NCBI GenBank assembly: GCA_023400405.1 | Contig: JAEXFD010000050.1 | Coordinates: forward strand, 1 to 24,733 | DNA from: Pseudomonadota bacterium | GTDB lineage: Bacteria > Pseudomonadota > Alphaproteobacteria > Sphingomonadales > Sphingomonadaceae | Length of the DNA stretch: 24,733 nucleotides | Direction: 5' to 3' | Shown: piece after piece, positions 21,540 through 24,733 of the stretch | Position numbering within the stretch: the first letter of the stretch is position 1 | Layout of the letters: every line of letters starts with the position of its first letter | Translations under genes and position numbers: made by a program | Notes under the pieces: generated by a model | What the model was told of the DNA's origin: nothing | What the model saw: only the letters and a program-made list of their open reading frames with translations | The model's database searches: none

Positions 21540-22091
21540 ATGAGCGAAACCAATGCGTGGCACGGCACGACGATCCTCTCCGTGCGCAAATCCGGAAAAG
21601 TGGTGATTGCAGGCGACGGACAGGTCTCCGCCGGCAACACCGTGATGAAGCCCAATGCCCGCAAGGTGCGGCCGCTGGGCGACGGCAAGGTGATCGCGGG
21701 CTTTGCCGGCGCCACCGCCGATGCCTTCACCTTGTTCGAGCGGCTCGAGGCCAAGCTCGAGCGCCACCAGGGCCAGCTGCTCCGCGCCGCCGTCGAGCTG
21801 GCCAAGGACTGGCGGACCGACAAGTACCTGCGCAATCTCGAGGCGATGCTGATCGTCGCCGACAAGGACGTGACGCTGGTCGTCACCGGCAATGGCGACG
21901 TGCTTGAGCCCGAAGGCGGCGTCGCCGCGATCGGATCGGGCGGCAATTTTGCCCTCGCCGCGGCCCGCGCGCTGGTCGATTACGAAACCGACCCCGAGAA
22001 GATCGCCCGCCAGGCCATGAAGATCGCCGGCGAGCTGTGCGTCTATACCAACGATCGGCTGACCGTGGAGACGCTGGATAGCGACAGCTGA
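21540..22091 (+). CDS. hslV: ATP-dependent protease proteolytic subunit HslV (ClpQ)
   Basis: HslV, 183 residues, forms the double-hexameric threonine protease core degrading proteins fed by HslU. The mature N-terminus should be Thr10 in HGTTILSVRK, after removal of a 9-residue propeptide, as in other alphaproteobacterial HslV. Other family motifs are AGDGQVSAGNTVMK, GFAGATADAFTL, LAKDWRTDKYLR and GNGDVLEPEGGVAAIGSGGNFALAAA. ATG 21540 is chosen because the protein similarity begins there; the longer upstream frame has a low-complexity Pro-rich start. The gene is divergent from the receptor and has hslU downstream, but an inverted repeat pair fills the 129-base gap. Confidence 0.96.
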   Translation: MSETNAWHGTTILSVRKSGKVVIAGDGQVSAGNTVMKPNARKVRPLGDGKVIAGFAGATADAFTLFERLEAKLERHQGQLLRAAVELAKDWRTDKYLRNLEAMLIVADKDVTLVVTGNGDVLEPEGGVAAIGSGGNFALAAARALVDYETDPEKIARQAMKIAGELCVYTNDRLTVETLDSDS

Positions 22092-22095
22092 ATTC

Positions 22096-22210
22096 TTCTC
22101 CCCTCCCGCTTGCGGGAGGGGCCGGGGGTGGGCGACCGCCCTCCTCCAAAAGACATCGCCCGTGGATCGCGGGCGCCCACCCCTAGCCCCTCCCGCGAGC
22201 GGGAGGGGAA
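22096..22210. repeat. Inverted pair of GC-rich palindromic repeat units between hslV and hslU
   Basis: Two hairpins with the same stem, CCCCTCCCGC with GCGGGAGGGG, stand at 22100-22121 (TT loop) and 22187-22208 (GA loop). Their inner flanks are also related: GCCGGGGGTGGGCG on one side and CGCCCACCCCTAGC on the other are reverse complements at 12 of 14 positions. So two copies of one dispersed-type unit face each other, and the whole block can fold into a large cruciform. This looks like the REP-like intergenic repeats common in sphingomonads. Confidence 0.85.
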
Positions 22211-22220
22211 TGAGAACGGA

Positions 22221-23513
22221 ATGAACCAGAACCTCACCCCCAAGGCGATCGTCGCCGCCCTCGATTCGCACATCATCGGTCAGAAGGATGCCAAGAAGGC
22301 GGTCGCCGTCGCGCTGCGCAACCGCTGGCGCCGCCAGCAGCTCGCCCCCGATCTGCGCGACGAAGTCACGCCCAAGAACATCCTGATGATCGGGCCGACC
22401 GGCTGCGGCAAGACCGAGATCAGCCGCCGCCTGGCGAAGCTGGCCGACGCCCCCTTCGTCAAGGTCGAGGCGACCAAGTTCACCGAGGTCGGCTATGTCG
22501 GCCGCGACGTCGAGCAGATCGCCCGCGACCTCGTCGAGGAATCGATCCGGCTCGAAAAGGAGCGTCGCCGCGCCGCGGTGAAGGACAAGGCCGAGGAGGC
22601 GGCGATGGGCCGCCTGCTCGATGCGCTGACCGGCAAGGATTCGAGCACCGCGACGCGCGAGGCGTTCAAGCAGCGCTTCCGCGAAGGCAGCCTCGACAAC
22701 AGCGAGATCGAAATCGAAGTCGAGCAGGCGCCGCAGATGCCGTTCGACATCCCCGGCGGCGCGCCGCAGATGATCAATCTCGGCGAGATGATGAAGGGCC
22801 TGGCCGGCACCCCGCTCAAGCGCCGCAAGATGAGCGTCCGCGCCGCCTGGACCAAGCTGGTCGAGGAAGAGGCCGACAAGCGGCTCGACCAGGACGAAGT
22901 CAGCCGCGTCGCGCTCGCCGATGCGGAGGCCAACGGCATCGTCTTCCTCGACGAGATCGACAAGATCGCGGTCAGCGACGTGCGCGGCGGTTCGGTGAGC
23001 CGCGAGGGCGTCCAGCGCGACCTGCTGCCGCTGATCGAAGGGACCACGGTCGCGACGAAGTACGGCCCGATGAAGACCGATCACATCCTCTTCATCGCCT
23101 CGGGCGCCTTCCACGTCGCCAAGCCGTCGGATCTGCTCCCCGAACTCCAGGGCCGCCTGCCGATCCGCGTCGAGCTGAAGGCGCTGACCGAGGAGGACTT
23201 CGTCGCCATCCTGTCGGACACCAAGGCCAGCCTCGTCGCGCAATATGGCGCGCTGCTCGGCACCGAAGGCGTGACGATCGACTTTGCCGAGGACGGCATC
23301 CGCGCCGTGGCGAAGATCGCCGCCGAAGTGAATGGCGAGGTCGAGAATATCGGCGCCCGCCGGCTGCAGACGGTGATGGAGAAGCTGCTCGAGGAAGTCA
23401 GCTTCGACGCCGAAGACCGCGCCGGCCAGACGCTGGTGATCGACGCCGCCTATGTCGACAAGCAGCTCGCCGGCATCGCCCGCAACACCGATCTCAGCCG
23501 CTACGTCCTGTAA
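22221..23513 (+). CDS. hslU: ATP-dependent protease ATPase subunit HslU (ClpY)
   Basis: HslU, 430 residues, is the AAA+ unfoldase that docks on HslV. Seen are the N-terminal HIIGQKDAKKAVAVALRNRWRR, the Walker A GPTGCGKT (58-65), the pore motif GYVGRDVE (near 91), the I-domain (about 110-220), Walker B IVFLDEIDK (near 239-247), the sensor-2 region GARRLQTVMEKLLEE, and the C-terminal SRYVL which inserts into HslV pockets. ATG 22221 is supported by homology; it lies directly after the inverted repeat pair, with only a weak ribosome site GAACGGA. The length is normal for alphaproteobacterial HslU. The gene is followed by a strong hairpin. Confidence 0.97.
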   Translation: MNQNLTPKAIVAALDSHIIGQKDAKKAVAVALRNRWRRQQLAPDLRDEVTPKNILMIGPTGCGKTEISRRLAKLADAPFVKVEATKFTEVGYVGRDVEQIARDLVEESIRLEKERRRAAVKDKAEEAAMGRLLDALTGKDSSTATREAFKQRFREGSLDNSEIEIEVEQAPQMPFDIPGGAPQMINLGEMMKGLAGTPLKRRKMSVRAAWTKLVEEEADKRLDQDEVSRVALADAEANGIVFLDEIDKIAVSDVRGGSVSREGVQRDLLPLIEGTTVATKYGPMKTDHILFIASGAFHVAKPSDLLPELQGRLPIRVELKALTEEDFVAILSDTKASLVAQYGALLGTEGVTIDFAEDGIRAVAKIAAEVNGEVENIGARRLQTVMEKLLEEVSFDAEDRAGQTLVIDAAYVDKQLAGIARNTDLSRYVL

Positions 23514-23519
23514 GCCCGA

Positions 23520-23548
23520 GGCGCGCGGCGGCCTGCCCGCCGCGCGCC
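23520..23548. terminator. Strong GC hairpin between hslU and the PfkB kinase gene
   Basis: GGCGCGCGGCGG (23520-23531) and CCGCCGCGCGCC (23537-23548) form a perfect 12-bp stem with a 5-base loop, 7 bases after the hslU stop and 8 bases before the end of the convergent kinase gene. There is no T-run, so termination may need Rho or work bidirectionally by structure alone. Confidence 0.6.
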
Positions 23549-23555
23549 GATCGGA

Positions 23556-24554
23556 TCAGCCCAGCCGGGCTTCGGCGAGCGCCTTGAGATCGACTTCGGC
23601 GCGGGCGCCATAATGCTGGATCACTTCGGCCGCGCAGATCGCGCCGAGCCGCAGCGATTCCTCCAGCCCCTTGCCCTTGGCCTGGCCGTGCAGGAAACCC
23701 GCCGCGAACATGTCGCCGGCGCCGGTGGTATCGACCAGCGCCTTGATCGGCTCGGCCCCGACCTCGACGCGCTCCGAGCCTTGCAGCGCGATCGCCCCCT
23801 TCTCGCTGCGGGTGACGACGAGCAGCGGCACCTTGCCATGGATGTGCGCCACGGCCGCCTCGAACTCCTCATGCCCGCACAGCGCGAGCAGCTCGTTCTC
23901 GTTGGCAAACAGGATGTCGATCAGCCCGTCGGCGATCAGCTTGCGGAAATCGTCGCCGTGGCGCGAGATGCAGAACACGTCCGAAAGCGTGAAGGCCACC
24001 TTGCGGCCCGCCGCGCGGGCGATCTCGATCGCCTTGCGCATCGCGGCGCGCGGCTCTTCGGGATCCCAGAGATAGCCTTCGAGATAGAGGATCGCGCCAT
24101 TGGCGATCAGCGTCTCGTCGAGCGCCGCCGCGGGCAGGAACTGCGAGGCGCCGAGAAAGGTGTTCATCGTCCGCTGTCCGTCGGGCGTGACGAAGATCAG
24201 GCAGCGCGCCGTGGTCGGCTGGCCGGGGCGGACCGTCGTATCGAAATCGACGCCGACCGAGCGGATGTCGTGGCCGAAGATCTGGCCGAGCTCGTCGTCC
24301 GCGACCTGCCCGATAAAGGCGCACTTGCCGCCCAGCGCCGCGATCCCGGCGACGGTGTTGGCCGCCGAACCGCCCGAAATCTCGCGACCCGGACCCATCT
24401 TGGCATAGAGCGCATCGGCTTCTTCGGGCGAGAACATCAGCTGCATCGAGCCCTTGGCGACGCCGATCTCCTCGATGAAGCTGTCTTCGGCCTGGGCGAG
24501 GACGTCGACGATCGCATTGCCGATCGCGACCACGTCATAGGTCGGGCTGGTCAA
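23556..24554 (-). CDS. PfkB family carbohydrate/nucleoside kinase, adenosine-kinase-like
   Basis: The 332-residue protein is a ribokinase-fold (PfkB) kinase. It shows YDVVAIGNAIVDVLA (near 5-19), the GGSAANTVAGIAALGG motif (near 60-75), FANENEL (near 218) and the signature DTTGAGDMFAAGFLHG (near 268-283), where the Asp of GAGD is the catalytic base. Sequence pattern and neighbours are like alphaproteobacterial adenosine kinases, which phosphorylate adenosine to AMP in purine salvage; a sugar substrate is possible. The start is taken as TTG 24554 (TTGACCAGC) because TTGGAG is 9 bases upstream and the conserved N-terminus begins there; a further in-frame TTG at 24611 would add 19 unconserved residues. 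It is convergent with hslU. Confidence 0.88.
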   Translation of the reverse strand: MTSPTYDVVAIGNAIVDVLAQAEDSFIEEIGVAKGSMQLMFSPEEADALYAKMGPGREISGGSAANTVAGIAALGGKCAFIGQVADDELGQIFGHDIRSVGVDFDTTVRPGQPTTARCLIFVTPDGQRTMNTFLGASQFLPAAALDETLIANGAILYLEGYLWDPEEPRAAMRKAIEIARAAGRKVAFTLSDVFCISRHGDDFRKLIADGLIDILFANENELLALCGHEEFEAAVAHIHGKVPLLVVTRSEKGAIALQGSERVEVGAEPIKALVDTTGAGDMFAAGFLHGQAKGKGLEESLRLGAICAAEVIQHYGARAEVDLKALAEARLG

Positions 24555-24562
24555 ATCTTTGG

Positions 24563-24568
24563 CTCCAA
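24563..24568 (-). promoter_or_regulatory. Ribosome binding site supporting the TTG start of the PfkB kinase
   Basis: TTGGAG on the minus strand is 8 bases before TTG 24554. No in-frame ATG precedes the conserved kinase N-terminus. Confidence 0.55.
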
Positions 24569-24713
24569 TAGGTTGCGCGGACGCCTTAGGGCCCGTACCC
24601 GCTACCGGCAATGGCCGTGATCGCTCTGGGAAGGCTGCTGGCGAGGAGAGGCGCGCCGTCGCGTGGCGGCGCCCCGCGCAAGCGCCACGCCGCGGCCGGC
24701 GGCCGTCCCCGGG

Positions 24714-24733
24714 CGCCCGCCACGCGGCGGGCG
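24714..24733. other. GC-rich hairpin at the window edge
   Basis: CGCCCGCC (24714-24721), loop ACGC, GGCGGGCG (24726-24733) is a perfect 8-bp stem running to the last base. It may be a terminator or repeat belonging to the next gene. The stretch from 24612 has no convincing gene. Confidence 0.35.

Noticed and set aside
22096..22210. Repeats between hslV and hslU as a CRISPR fragment
   Set aside because: The two copies are inverted, self-palindromic and GC-rich with no regular spacers.
24611..24733. Possible gene starting with ATG at 24611 on the plus strand and running off the window
   Set aside because: Its 41 codons are Arg/Ala/Gly/Pro low-complexity with no ribosome site and lie in a hairpin-rich GC stretch. 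It cannot be supported without the following sequence.

Overview
The window is high-GC chromosomal DNA. Gene content and order point to a sphingomonad (Alphaproteobacteria, Sphingomonadales, Sphingomonas-like): yajC-secD-secF followed by an Mth938-type gene, hslV-hslU, Tat-type secreted glycosidases, a large TonB-dependent receptor with an N-terminal carboxypeptidase-regulatory domain, and promoters of the alphaproteobacterial EcfG general-stress type. The genus is an inference; the sequence holds no rRNA or other definitive marker.

Layout. 1-159: 3' end of a plus-strand gene with a basic Ala/Lys/Pro tail. 219-3507 (minus): core operon yajC-secD-secF-Mth938-like. 3650-3726: tRNA-Pro(GGG). 3842-6420 (minus): operon of an SRPBCC protein, a zinc alcohol dehydrogenase and an SDR. 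6634-9388 (plus): a hemerythrin-domain protein followed by a 744-residue uncharacterised protein that looks like an alpha/alpha-toroid carbohydrate-active enzyme. 9372-9809 (minus): a GFA/CENP-V zinc protein. 9888-13173 (plus): SDR, GH130-family glycosidase/phosphorylase and GPH-type sugar symporter. 13283-21338: a carbohydrate-use locus with a GH3 beta-glucosidase (minus), LacI regulator (plus), GH144-type glucanase (plus) and TonB-dependent receptor (minus). 21540-23513 (plus): hslV and hslU, separated by an inverted pair of GC-rich palindromic repeats. 23556-24554 (minus): PfkB/adenosine-kinase-like gene. The last 120 bases are very GC-rich with no convincing gene.

Two regulatory themes stand out. 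First, a 14-bp palindrome, TGTAACCGGTTACA or a one-mismatch version, sits upstream of GH3/lacI (15651-15664), GH144 (16793-16806) and the receptor (21360-21373). Together with the lacI gene in the middle this reads as a compact self-contained regulon. The likely substrate is a beta-glucan, with beta-1,2-glucan the leading guess from GH144: receptor uptake, endo-cleavage by GH144, and release of glucose by GH3 in the periplasm. Second, sequences of the EcfG form GGAAC-N16/17-CGTT stand upstream of the SRPBCC operon (a full match) and, less perfectly, upstream of the hemerythrin gene and the second SDR. Much of 3.8-13.2 kb may therefore be a general-stress island that includes carbohydrate enzymes (toroid protein, GH130, GPH symporter) not usually discussed as stress genes. 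I regard this stress-linked glycoside module as the most novel possibility here. No CRISPR array, insertion sequence, integrase or phage gene was seen.
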